Positions 1 to 7,279 of a DNA stretch of 22,455 nt are shown piece by piece. The DNA lies in contig JBAYZQ010000019.1 in NCBI GenBank assembly GCA_041672385.1, positions 1 through 22,455 on the forward strand, read 5' to 3'. The notes under the pieces are model-generated. The model ran no database searches. It worked only from the letters and a program-made list of their open reading frames with translations, and was not told the origin of the DNA. Both the position numbers and the translations under genes were made by a program. Source of the stretch: JBAYZQ01 sp041672385 (GTDB lineage: Bacteria > Spirochaetota > Spirochaetia > Sphaerochaetales > Sphaerochaetaceae). The stretch's first letter is position 1. Every line of letters starts with the position of its first letter.

Positions 1-2381
1 TTAGGTTCTTTGACTGTTTTGGTTACTTTAGGTTCTTTGACTGCTTCAACTATTTCAACTGTCTCAACTGGTTTGATTGCTTCAACTATTTCAACTGTCT
101 CAACTGGTTTGACTGCTTCAAAAGCTTTAACCATTTTTGGAGGTTTAGGTCTTCTAACAACAGTTCTTTTAATTTTTAAAACTTTCCTAATGACCTCTTC
201 CTCTTCTTTTGACCCTTCATTATCTTTATGTCTGATAAGAAAACAATAGTGAATTTTAGGATTTCTTTCAAAATCCTTTCCTATTGTATGTTCAGATATA
301 TCTTCAACTTTAAAAATTTCTGAAAGATATTCATCAAAAGCAAATTTTTTGAAATTTGTTGAGAAAATTAATAAACCCTTGCTTGAAAGATGTCCCATAC
401 AAGCTTTTACCAACCTACTATGATCATATTGAACATCAAAAACTTCTCTGTCTTTACTATTAGAAAAAGTTGGTGGATCACAGAAAATAAGATCATATTT
501 GTCGAAAGAAGAACTAAGATAGTTAAGACAATCATCTCTATATAAGAAATGATTCAAGGAAGTAAATCCGTTAATTTCTAGGTTCTTCTGTGCCCATGAA
601 AGATAGGCATTTGAAGAGTCAACACTTACGGTGCTTAAAGCCCCTCCTGCTGCAGCATAAACAGATGCTGTACCAGTATAACAAAATAGATTTAAAAATC
701 TTTTATCTTTAGAAAGGGCTTGGATTAATGTTCTTATCGGCCGATGATCAAGGAAAATACCTGTATCAAGGTAATCTGTAAAGTTAACTCTAAAAGAATG
801 AGCATTTTCATGAATTATATAAAACTCACCATTTGCTTTAGAGCTTTTATTGTACTGATCATTTCCCTTTTGCATAGTTCTTTGTTTTACATAAATATTA
901 TCAATATCTATTCCCGTTACTCTCTCAGTTGCAAGAATCAATTCATCAAGGCGTTTTTGAGCATCTTCAACTTCAATTGTAGAAGGTGCTGCATATTCTT
1001 GAAGATTTATCCATTTATTTTCATAAACATCAATTGCAGCAGAATACTCTGGCATATCAGCATCGTAAATTCTATAACAGCTAACATTCTCAGCTTCCAT
1101 GTCTTTTTGTAAAGCCTTAATATTTTTTGTTAGTCTATTAGCTGCCATTTGAGCCCCATCTGAAAGTGGAGTATTTAATCTTTCTTCTTTTTTATTAATT
1201 GCCTTATCAATCATCTCAGCTCTTTCAGCATCTGTATAAACATAGTAATGAGCTAACTGACATTCTAGGCCACCATTAAAAAGTGTATTTGTTCGATAAG
1301 GTTTCATATCAACATAACTTAAAAGGCTACTATCGGCGCAAAGAATAGAAATATGCCATCCACCAAAAACCTCAACAAAATTAATTCCACTTTGTTTATA
1401 TAGATTCTTAAGATAAGCTGAATCACAATCAAGTCTATGACCATAAGGAGGATCAGTAACAACTGTTCCAGTTTCAGCAATTTTATCTGCTTTGGTAATT
1501 TTTGTGAAATCCTTACATTCAAATTCAATAAACTGGTCCATTCCAGCAGCTTTTGCATTCTTTTTTGAAATCGCAATTGCCTCAGGATCAATATCCCAAC
1601 CATAAATTTTATTCTTTGGAACAATTTGAGCATTCTCAGCTTCTTCAAAAGCTTCTTTCCAGATTGCTTCATCATGAAAAGGTAACTTATAAAAGGCAAA
1701 ACGGTTAGGATCAATCAATCCAGGAGCTGAGTTTGACAGCATCAATGCAGCTTCAATACAAATTATTCCACTACCACAAAACGGGTCTAATAGAACTTCA
1801 TTTTCGTCTTCTTTTCTCCAAGGACTTCTTGAAATAACAGTACTAGCTAAAAATTCGGCTAAAACAGCTGTAGTTTGAGCTTTTCTATATCCACGTTTAG
1901 CAAGTAATCTTCCTGAAAAATCAGCATAATATGAAACTGTATTTCTATTAACATGTAAATGAAAAACCAAATCTGGATTTTCTCTATCAACATTTGGTCT
2001 TTCACCTTCAAAATTACTTTTAATTCTATCTACTATTGCATCTTTCAAACGAACAGATGCAAAATGAGAATTTCTAATCCAATAACAATCAGTTACAGTT
2101 TCAGTAATTGCAAAAGTAACCTCAGGGTTAATCCAATTTTCCCAAGCAAGAGAAGCTGAATGCTCATAAAAAGTATCCATATCTTCAATTTCTTCTTGAT
2201 GAAACAATACCAAAAGTCTGGTCGCACTTCTTGACCATAAACAAAAATTATAAGCAGTTTTCAGGTCTGCTTTAAAAAAAACTCCACCGGAGCTAAGCTT
2301 TACATCATCTGAACCAGCCGCCCTAGCTTCTTTTTCTACTAAATCATTTTGATTAGCTGATGCAGTAGCAAAAAAAATCAT
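1..2381 (-). CDS. rlmL: RlmKL: fused 23S rRNA (guanine-N2/N7) methyltransferase, 3' end outside window
   Basis: This frame is open from the ATG at 2381 to the window edge (793 codons, no stop), so the C-terminus is missing. The N-terminal part looks like a THUMP region. An RlmL-type SAM fold follows, with DPFCGSG at residues 199-205 and TDPPYGH near 309-315. A second, RlmK-type Rossmann methyltransferase then shows NLFCYTGTAS near 564-573 and CDPPTF at 634-639. In E. coli the fused protein makes m2G2445 and m7G2069 in 23S rRNA; the same reactions are inferred here. E. coli RlmKL is about 702 residues, so this protein has at least 80 extra C-terminal residues, a Lys/Pro/Val/Glu-rich tail with tandem repeats. 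Its ATG overlaps the hslO stop (ATGA), implying translational coupling. I checked the frame at three points and saw no frameshift. Confidence 0.93.
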   Translation of the reverse strand, partial: MIFFATASANQNDLVEKEARAAGSDDVKLSSGGVFFKADLKTAYNFCLWSRSATRLLVLFHQEEIEDMDTFYEHSASLAWENWINPEVTFAITETVTDCYWIRNSHFASVRLKDAIVDRIKSNFEGERPNVDRENPDLVFHLHVNRNTVSYYADFSGRLLAKRGYRKAQTTAVLAEFLASTVISRSPWRKEDENEVLLDPFCGSGIICIEAALMLSNSAPGLIDPNRFAFYKLPFHDEAIWKEAFEEAENAQIVPKNKIYGWDIDPEAIAISKKNAKAAGMDQFIEFECKDFTKITKADKIAETGTVVTDPPYGHRLDCDSAYLKNLYKQSGINFVEVFGGWHISILCADSSLLSYVDMKPYRTNTLFNGGLECQLAHYYVYTDAERAEMIDKAINKKEERLNTPLSDGAQMAANRLTKNIKALQKDMEAENVSCYRIYDADMPEYSAAIDVYENKWINLQEYAAPSTIEVEDAQKRLDELILATERVTGIDIDNIYVKQRTMQKGNDQYNKSSKANGEFYIIHENAHSFRVNFTDYLDTGIFLDHRPIRTLIQALSKDKRFLNLFCYTGTASVYAAAGGALSTVSVDSSNAYLSWAQKNLEINGFTSLNHFLYRDDCLNYLSSSFDKYDLIFCDPPTFSNSKDREVFDVQYDHSRLVKACMGHLSSKGLLIFSTNFKKFAFDEYLSEIFKVEDISEHTIGKDFERNPKIHYCFLIRHKDNEGSKEEEEVIRKVLKIKRTVVRRPKPPKMVKAFEAVKPVETVEIVEAIKPVETVEIVEAVKEPKVTKTVKEP
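42..113 (-). repeat. Two tandem 36-nt units in the rlmKL tail
   Basis: Positions 42-77 and 78-113 are near-identical 36-nt units. On the minus strand each encodes a 12-residue unit, A-(V/I)-KPVETVEIVEA in effect. A related VKEP/VTKT pattern continues to the window edge. The length is a multiple of three, so copy-number change would preserve frame. Confidence 0.9.
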
Positions 2382-3298
2382 CTAAATATCTCCTTTACTT
2401 CACTTTTTTCAAATGAGTAATCCGTTCCACAGTTAAAACACTTAACTTTTAATGGAAATTTGTTATCTTCAAATATTGCTTTCTTTTCTTCTTCAGGCAA
2501 TCCTTTTAAGAATCCTTTAAAGTTATCTCTTAGACAGGGACAATAAAACATTACAGGTTTAGTATCAAGGTACTTTGGTTTTAAAGAAGCAAAGTTTTCT
2601 TCAATATAATCTCTTATATCAATTCCCTCACTGATACTCTCTCCAATTGGAGGTAAACCTTTAACTAAAGTTTCAAGTTTAGCAATAAACTCTTCACTAC
2701 ATTCTGGCATTAGTTGAACAAAAAATCCACCAGCACCAAAAATTTGACCATTTTTATTTGTTTTTATATCAATAGCAAATACAGTAGGAGTTTGTTCACT
2801 TTTTTGGTAATAAACTGCCAAGTTTTTAGCAAGAGAACTGTATTCCATCATGACTTGACCAGAAAAAGGTGTCTTATACCCCTCTAAGAGTTTAGTAATA
2901 GTCAAAAAACCAGGACCATAAAGTTCATCCATAGTTGGAGGTTCTTCTTTATCCCAAGGAATTGGATTATTGTTAAGATACCCTCTAATAGCACCATTAG
3001 CCCACGCTTCCACAGAAATTCCCTTAATTGGTCCACCACATTCTATATTAAGCTGTATTCGGTCTTTTTCTTTTATGTTACTTGAAATCAAACTTCCAGC
3101 TATATAACTTTGACCAAGTATGTAGCTTTCAAGAGGTCCTAAAGAGAAATTAGCTTTTACCTCGTTTAACATCGTAGTACAATTATTTACAACAAGCCTT
3201 GCCTGTCCATCTGAAAGAGTAAATATTTCTTTCCTGTCTTTTCCAATTTTCTTTAACTGATTTAATATATTATTATCTGTAATTTTTTTCTTTTCCAT
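2378..3298 (-). CDS. hslO: Hsp33 redox-regulated molecular chaperone (HslO)
   Basis: The 306-residue protein fits the Hsp33 family, a cytoplasmic holdase that is activated when oxidation releases its zinc. The C-terminal zinc site is intact: C253-x-C255 (in FYCPCLRD) and C287-xx-C290 (in KCFNCGTD). The N-terminal substrate-binding core has typical segments such as SDGQARLVV and the GPIKGISVEAW region. It is the first gene of a two-gene operon with rlmKL; its TGA overlaps the rlmKL ATG. The Shine-Dalgarno is weak. A promoter with a perfect TATAAT lies about 55 nt upstream. The family assignment is secure; the pairing with an rRNA methyltransferase suggests stress protection of translation only by inference. 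Confidence 0.95.
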   Translation of the reverse strand: MEKKKITDNNILNQLKKIGKDRKEIFTLSDGQARLVVNNCTTMLNEVKANFSLGPLESYILGQSYIAGSLISSNIKEKDRIQLNIECGGPIKGISVEAWANGAIRGYLNNNPIPWDKEEPPTMDELYGPGFLTITKLLEGYKTPFSGQVMMEYSSLAKNLAVYYQKSEQTPTVFAIDIKTNKNGQIFGAGGFFVQLMPECSEEFIAKLETLVKGLPPIGESISEGIDIRDYIEENFASLKPKYLDTKPVMFYCPCLRDNFKGFLKGLPEEEKKAIFEDNKFPLKVKCFNCGTDYSFEKSEVKEIFR

Positions 3299-3353
3299 AG
3301 CTTTAATAGATTAGTCAAAGTATTGCTTTATATCAATAGTATTAACGGTGTTT

Positions 3354-3383
3354 ATTATATTTCAGTCAGGTAAAAAGAGTTAA
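3354..3383 (-). promoter_or_regulatory. Candidate sigma-70 promoter for hslO-rlmKL
   Basis: On the minus strand, TTAACT (3378-3383) and a perfect TATAAT (3354-3359) are separated by 18 nt. The predicted transcript start near 3347 gives a leader of about 50 nt before the hslO ATG. Confidence 0.55.
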
Positions 3384-3445
3384 AACATTAAGCTTTCGCT
3401 TAGAGGACCCATAAAAAAATGTATTAATTATTTTTATAAAGATAT

Positions 3446-3473
3446 TTGATTAAAATTATTATTATGTTAAAAT
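3446..3473 (+). promoter_or_regulatory. Candidate promoter for the alcohol dehydrogenase gene
   Basis: TTGATT (3446-3451), a 16-nt spacer and TAAAAT (3468-3473). The start point near 3480 leaves a leader of about 25 nt that contains AGGAG. This argues for the ATG at 3505 as the start rather than the in-frame GTG at 3478. Confidence 0.55.
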
Positions 3474-3504
3474 ATAAGTGTTATTTTTTTTATTAGGAGC
3501 ATTT

Positions 3505-4692
3505 ATGAATAATTTTATTTGGCATTGTCCAACAAAGTTAATTTTTGGGAAAGACACAATACAAAACACTGGAAAAGAAATTTCAATTTTAGGTAAAAAA
3601 AAGATTTTAATTGTTACAGGTGGAGGTTCTGTAAAAAGAAATGGAATCTTTGATACTGTAATTAAAAGTATTGAAAAAGAAAACATTGAATTCGTAGAAT
3701 TAAGTAAAGTCCAACCAAATCCTCTTTATGCTCTTGTTGAAAAAGGCATTGATATTGTTAAACAAAACAATCTTGATTTTATTCTTGCTGTAGGAGGTGG
3801 TTCTGTCATCGACACTGCAAAAGCAATTTCTATAGGTTGTTGTCTAGATAAAGGTCAAGATTTATGGGAAGACATTTTTATGAAGGAAGGAGTTAATATA
3901 ACAAAAACTCTAGGTGTAGGAGTTATCCTTACCATTCCTGCAACTGGATCAGAAATGTCTACAAGTACTGTAATTACAAACATTAAGAAAGGTTTTAAAA
4001 GAGGTTATAATTCTATTTTAAATTATCCTGTTTTTTCAATTCTTGATCCCGAGGTCTGTTATTCACTTCCAGCTTATCAAACAGCTTGTGGTGCTAGTGA
4101 TATTTTAGCTCACCTAATGGAACGCTATTTTTCTAATACCAAGAATGTTGATGTTTCAGACCGTTTAATTGAAGCTGATATGAACACAATTTTAAATTAT
4201 GGACCTTTGGCTTATAATAATCCTAATAATTACGATTATCGAGCAGAAGTAATGCTTGCTGGAACAATGGCTCATAATAATATGCTCAGCTTAGGTAGAC
4301 AACAAGATTGGGCAAGTCATTGGTTGGAACATGAACTTAGTACCATGTATAACGTTGCTCATGGTGCGGGACTTTCAATTATTTTCCCTGCTTGGATGAA
4401 GTACTGTTGGAAAGAAAACAAAATGAGATTTTATCAATTTGCTACTAGAGTAATGGGAATTAATCTTAGTTTGGAAAACGACGAAAGAGTCGTTGAATCT
4501 GCAATACTAAAACTTGAACTATGGTATAAGAGCATGGGTTTACCAACCCGTTTAAAAGATATTGATGTAAAAGACAGCAAAGATTTTGAACTTATGGCTA
4601 CAAGAGCTTTAAGTGGAGAAAGAATTTTTGCTGGACATTTCAAGCAATTAGACCATCAGGATATTATTAACATCTATAATTTAGCTTTATAA
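3505..4692 (+). CDS. Iron-containing alcohol dehydrogenase, YqhD/BdhA type
   Basis: The 395-residue protein fits the family III (iron-dependent) alcohol dehydrogenases, most like the NADPH-dependent YqhD/butanol dehydrogenase branch that reduces aldehydes to alcohols in the cytoplasm. The nucleotide-binding GGGSVIDTAK lies at residues 97-106 and PATGSEMS at 145-152. The expected metal ligands are D199 and H203 (ASDILAH), H272 (DWASH) and H286 (VAHGAG), with the same spacing as in YqhD. The ATG at 3505 was chosen because AGGAG lies 5 nt before it; an upstream in-frame GTG at 3478 would sit at or before the predicted transcript start. It may act in fermentation or aldehyde detoxification. The exact substrate cannot be read from sequence. 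Confidence 0.93.
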   Translation: MNNFIWHCPTKLIFGKDTIQNTGKEISILGKKKILIVTGGGSVKRNGIFDTVIKSIEKENIEFVELSKVQPNPLYALVEKGIDIVKQNNLDFILAVGGGSVIDTAKAISIGCCLDKGQDLWEDIFMKEGVNITKTLGVGVILTIPATGSEMSTSTVITNIKKGFKRGYNSILNYPVFSILDPEVCYSLPAYQTACGASDILAHLMERYFSNTKNVDVSDRLIEADMNTILNYGPLAYNNPNNYDYRAEVMLAGTMAHNNMLSLGRQQDWASHWLEHELSTMYNVAHGAGLSIIFPAWMKYCWKENKMRFYQFATRVMGINLSLENDERVVESAILKLELWYKSMGLPTRLKDIDVKDSKDFELMATRALSGERIFAGHFKQLDHQDIINIYNLAL

Positions 4693-4694
4693 CC

Positions 4695-4724
4695 TTGACG
4701 ATTAAATACTTTGACATGTATTAT
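4695..4724 (+). promoter_or_regulatory. Candidate promoter for the fic gene
   Basis: TTGACG (4695-4700), an 18-nt spacer and TATTAT (4719-4724) lie in the 68-nt gap between the dehydrogenase stop and the fic start, so fic may have its own promoter. Read-through from upstream is also possible, as no terminator is visible. Confidence 0.5.
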
Positions 4725-4760
4725 TATCTAACGTAGTCATTTATGATCAGGAGGATTTAA

Positions 4761-5519
4761 GTGAAGAATGACCAGATGCAGTTTTGTATTGATTTTATTC
4801 GATTCAATCAAAACTCAGAAGGATTTGATTTAGATGAACAAACTGAAGAGGTTTTAAGACAGATTCTGGATGATGAAATTAGTACAGATAATGCTGTTGA
4901 AGATTATATTGAAAAAGAAAAACTAGAGACAGTCTTTAAACCCTTATCAGATAATAGTGTTTTTTATCCTAACAAAAGTATACAAGTAAACTATTTTAAT
5001 ATAAAAGATAAAAAAAAGTTGAAAAAGATAGAAAACCATATTTACCCGCTTCGATTGGCTGAAATACTGAAAAATGAAAAGCCCACTAAGTTTGATTTTG
5101 AATTTCTAAAAGATTTACATTCTTCCCTTTTTGGTGATATTTATCCCCACGCAGGAGAAGTAAGAACTTTTTCTGCTTCAAAAAGAATTGTTTTTTGTCA
5201 ACCAGAATTTATTGAAAACATGAGTATTACTCTTTTCAAAAAACTTCAAAATGACCGTTACTTGACTAATAAAGATAGAAGAAGTTTTATAAATGATCTT
5301 GCTTACTATATGGGAGAAATGGAAGCTTTGCATCCATTCACAGACGGAAATGGCAGAGCCACTAGAATTTTCTTCCATTTTCTTTCTCTTCATGCAAACT
5401 ATCAAATTCAATGGTTTGAAATAGATCCTGACGACCTTCTTGAGGCTGATATTAGTGCCATCGATGGAGAATATCAACTTCTTGTTGATGTTTTAAATGA
5501 TGCTATTTTGGATGATTAA
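4761..5519 (+). CDS. Fic-family AMP-transferase with fused VbhA-like antitoxin segment
   Basis: The 252-residue protein has the canonical Fic active-site motif HPFTDGNGR at residues 191-199, with catalytic H191. Upstream it has the family's YPHAGEVR (128-135) and a flap-like FCQPEF (145-150). Fic enzymes usually transfer AMP from ATP to a hydroxyl on a target protein. Residues 16-50 resemble the small antitoxin VbhA: the inhibitory-helix motif (S/T)xxxE(G/N) appears as N16-QNS-E20-G21, followed by a VbhA-like acidic helix pair ending in STDNAVEDYI. The toxin and its inhibitor therefore seem to be one polypeptide. The GTG start has AGGAGG six nt upstream. The stop directly abuts the stop of the convergent gene. 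The target is unknown. Confidence 0.92.
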   Translation: MKNDQMQFCIDFIRFNQNSEGFDLDEQTEEVLRQILDDEISTDNAVEDYIEKEKLETVFKPLSDNSVFYPNKSIQVNYFNIKDKKKLKKIENHIYPLRLAEILKNEKPTKFDFEFLKDLHSSLFGDIYPHAGEVRTFSASKRIVFCQPEFIENMSITLFKKLQNDRYLTNKDRRSFINDLAYYMGEMEALHPFTDGNGRATRIFFHFLSLHANYQIQWFEIDPDDLLEADISAIDGEYQLLVDVLNDAILDD

Positions 5520-6461
5520 TTAATACGATTTTGCAAACTGAAAAGTAATCCCCATAACTTGCTGATTTTCAGAAGGTGTATAACTCGCGTTTAATTTTAC
5601 AAATGTAAGCAAATTTTCATTTAATTTAACCCCTAAACCTAATTCCATTGTACCAGAAAGTAAAATTTGGCTAAAATCAAGTTTTACAGTCTGCTGAAAA
5701 CCAAAATTAACCTCAAAAACTAAATCTGAACCAGAATACCATGTAAAAGAAGGGCCTTCACTAAATTGAAAATAAATTGAATCAGCTTCAAAAGAATCTC
5801 CAATTGCTCCCGCTTTAAGTACAAAACCACAACCTATGTTGTCTTTAATAATATTAAAAGCAGAAATAGATTTAAAACTAAAAAATACTTTTAAAGAACT
5901 AACGTTATCAACTTGAACCGAATTAATAAATCCAACATTTACTCCCCATTCGCTTCTATTTAGATAAGGTTTAATTGTTTTGTTTTTAACAGTTTCTACT
6001 TTATTTATTGCTTTAGTTTCTTCTTCTAAATTAACTTCAACTTCAGTTTCAGGAGCTTGTACATTAGTTTCTGAAACTGTATCTTGAGAAAACTCACTAG
6101 GTTCTTCTGAATACCAAGAATCCGTTGCTTCTTCACCAGTCCAATCGTCCCAAGAATTATCAAAAGATTCAAAAATTTCACTGATGGCCAAAGCACTTTC
6201 ACTCCAAGTTTTACCATTATAAGATTGTTGAACAAAAAGAGTATGTTCAACATCTCCATCAAGACTATTAAAAGTTACACTATAAACATTGCTATCAACT
6301 ACAGTCCAATTCTCTTCTAATTCTCCATCTAGTTGATATCTGAAATATTTAATATTCCAATCATCGGTTGCCCAATACCAAGTACCCGACACCTCAACTG
6401 CAAATAGAAAACCAGTAAAAATTAAAATTAAAAAAGTCAAAAGTAATGTTTGTTTTTTCAT
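5520..6461 (-). CDS. Secreted/outer-membrane-type protein with N-terminal Fn3/Y_Y_Y-like domain (paralogue 3)
   Basis: I do not recognise a named family. A signal peptide spans about residues 1-21. Residues 25-92 form a compact domain with WYWATDD, FRYQLDG, NWTVVD and a SYNGKTWSES ending. This resembles Y_Y_Y or Fn3 beta-sandwich domains and is shared with the two upstream genes. An acidic, low-complexity linker covers about 95-165. The C-terminal 150 residues alternate in a beta-strand pattern and end in Tyr, as outer-membrane barrels often do. This C-terminal half is not clearly alignable to that of the two paralogues. The gene is last in the operon, 8 nt after its neighbour, with AGGGG upstream of the ATG. 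Its stop abuts the convergent fic stop. Confidence 0.8.
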   Translation of the reverse strand: MKKQTLLLTFLILIFTGFLFAVEVSGTWYWATDDWNIKYFRYQLDGELEENWTVVDSNVYSVTFNSLDGDVEHTLFVQQSYNGKTWSESALAISEIFESFDNSWDDWTGEEATDSWYSEEPSEFSQDTVSETNVQAPETEVEVNLEEETKAINKVETVKNKTIKPYLNRSEWGVNVGFINSVQVDNVSSLKVFFSFKSISAFNIIKDNIGCGFVLKAGAIGDSFEADSIYFQFSEGPSFTWYSGSDLVFEVNFGFQQTVKLDFSQILLSGTMELGLGVKLNENLLTFVKLNASYTPSENQQVMGITFQFAKSY

Positions 6462-6469
6462 ATCAACCC

Positions 6470-7270
6470 CTAAAAATGGCGATTATAATTCAAAAGAATA
6501 CCTAGAGAAAGATTTTTCAAAACTGCATATCTAACCCCAATTCCGCCAAAAAGGCCAAAATCAGGATTAGAAAAATTAGAATTCAAAACAGCATCCTTTC
6601 CCCATGAAGAAGTAAGTCCTCCATTCAAGGCAATACTCCATTTTTTTTGTTTTCCTAAACGAACTGAGATATCAAGACCAAACTTTGCAGTCAAAGCAGT
6701 TTCAGCAGGATCTCCAGATTCAAGCACTAAAGAAGGAGAATAAATTATGCCAAACAAATAACCAAAACCTAATCTAGAATCTTTTTGATAGAAATCAAAA
6801 CCAATTTCACCACCATAGGAAGTTCCAAAGTTAAAATTCGTTGGCCACCAAACATCATTAACATCTAAAGCCACCAAAGGACTTAGAGTCACAACAACAA
6901 GGTCCTTTTTCTCAATCACTTCAACAATGGCCTCTTTTTCAGTTTCTTCTTCCACCTTTTTCGGAATTTCTACAACAGGTTTAGACATCAACTCTGTTGA
7001 CTTTGAAACACTTGGTCCCCAATTCTCACCATCATAAGACATCTGTACATAAAGAGTATGAACTGAGGAGTCCATATCATCATAAGAAACTTGAGTTTGA
7101 TTTTTATCAACTACAGTCCAATTATTATCATCTTGATTTTCAAGTTGATAACGAAAGAAATTAACCTTCTCATCCGAAGTACTCCAAGTCCATTTATTTG
7201 AATAACTGGCGGCAAAAAGCACTGTAAAAGCCGAAACCAAAAGTAATAATACTAAAATTATTTTTTTCAC
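6470..7270 (-). CDS. Outer-membrane beta-barrel-type protein with N-terminal Fn3/Y_Y_Y-like domain (paralogue 2)
   Basis: The 266-residue protein has a signal peptide (about 1-21) and the shared N-terminal domain at 25-92, with WTWSTSDE, FRYQLEN, NWTVVD, HTLYVQMSYDG and NWGPS. A Glu/Lys linker spans about 98-122. From about 125 to 266 it resembles an outer-membrane barrel, ending in the typical C-terminal Phe (NYNRHF). This region aligns with the end of the 727-residue upstream protein: LG-x-FG-I, LGK, and a shared N-(S/T)-NF motif. The GTG start has AGGAG just upstream, and the gap to the preceding gene is 9 nt. The role is unknown; a surface structural or adhesion protein is possible but not shown. 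Confidence 0.82.
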   Translation of the reverse strand: MKKIILVLLLLVSAFTVLFAASYSNKWTWSTSDEKVNFFRYQLENQDDNNWTVVDKNQTQVSYDDMDSSVHTLYVQMSYDGENWGPSVSKSTELMSKPVVEIPKKVEEETEKEAIVEVIEKKDLVVVTLSPLVALDVNDVWWPTNFNFGTSYGGEIGFDFYQKDSRLGFGYLFGIIYSPSLVLESGDPAETALTAKFGLDISVRLGKQKKWSIALNGGLTSSWGKDAVLNSNFSNPDFGLFGGIGVRYAVLKNLSLGILLNYNRHF

Positions 7271-7279
7271 AAAATTCTC

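Noticed and set aside
744..1112. Plus-strand open frame opposite rlmKL
   Set aside because: It is a shadow of the strong minus-strand rlmKL frame, with no family resemblance and no Shine-Dalgarno.
1319..1714. Minus-strand open frame inside rlmKL, suggesting a frameshift
   Set aside because: I checked the main rlmKL frame at its three SAM-binding motifs and it is continuous, so this is an alternative-frame shadow.
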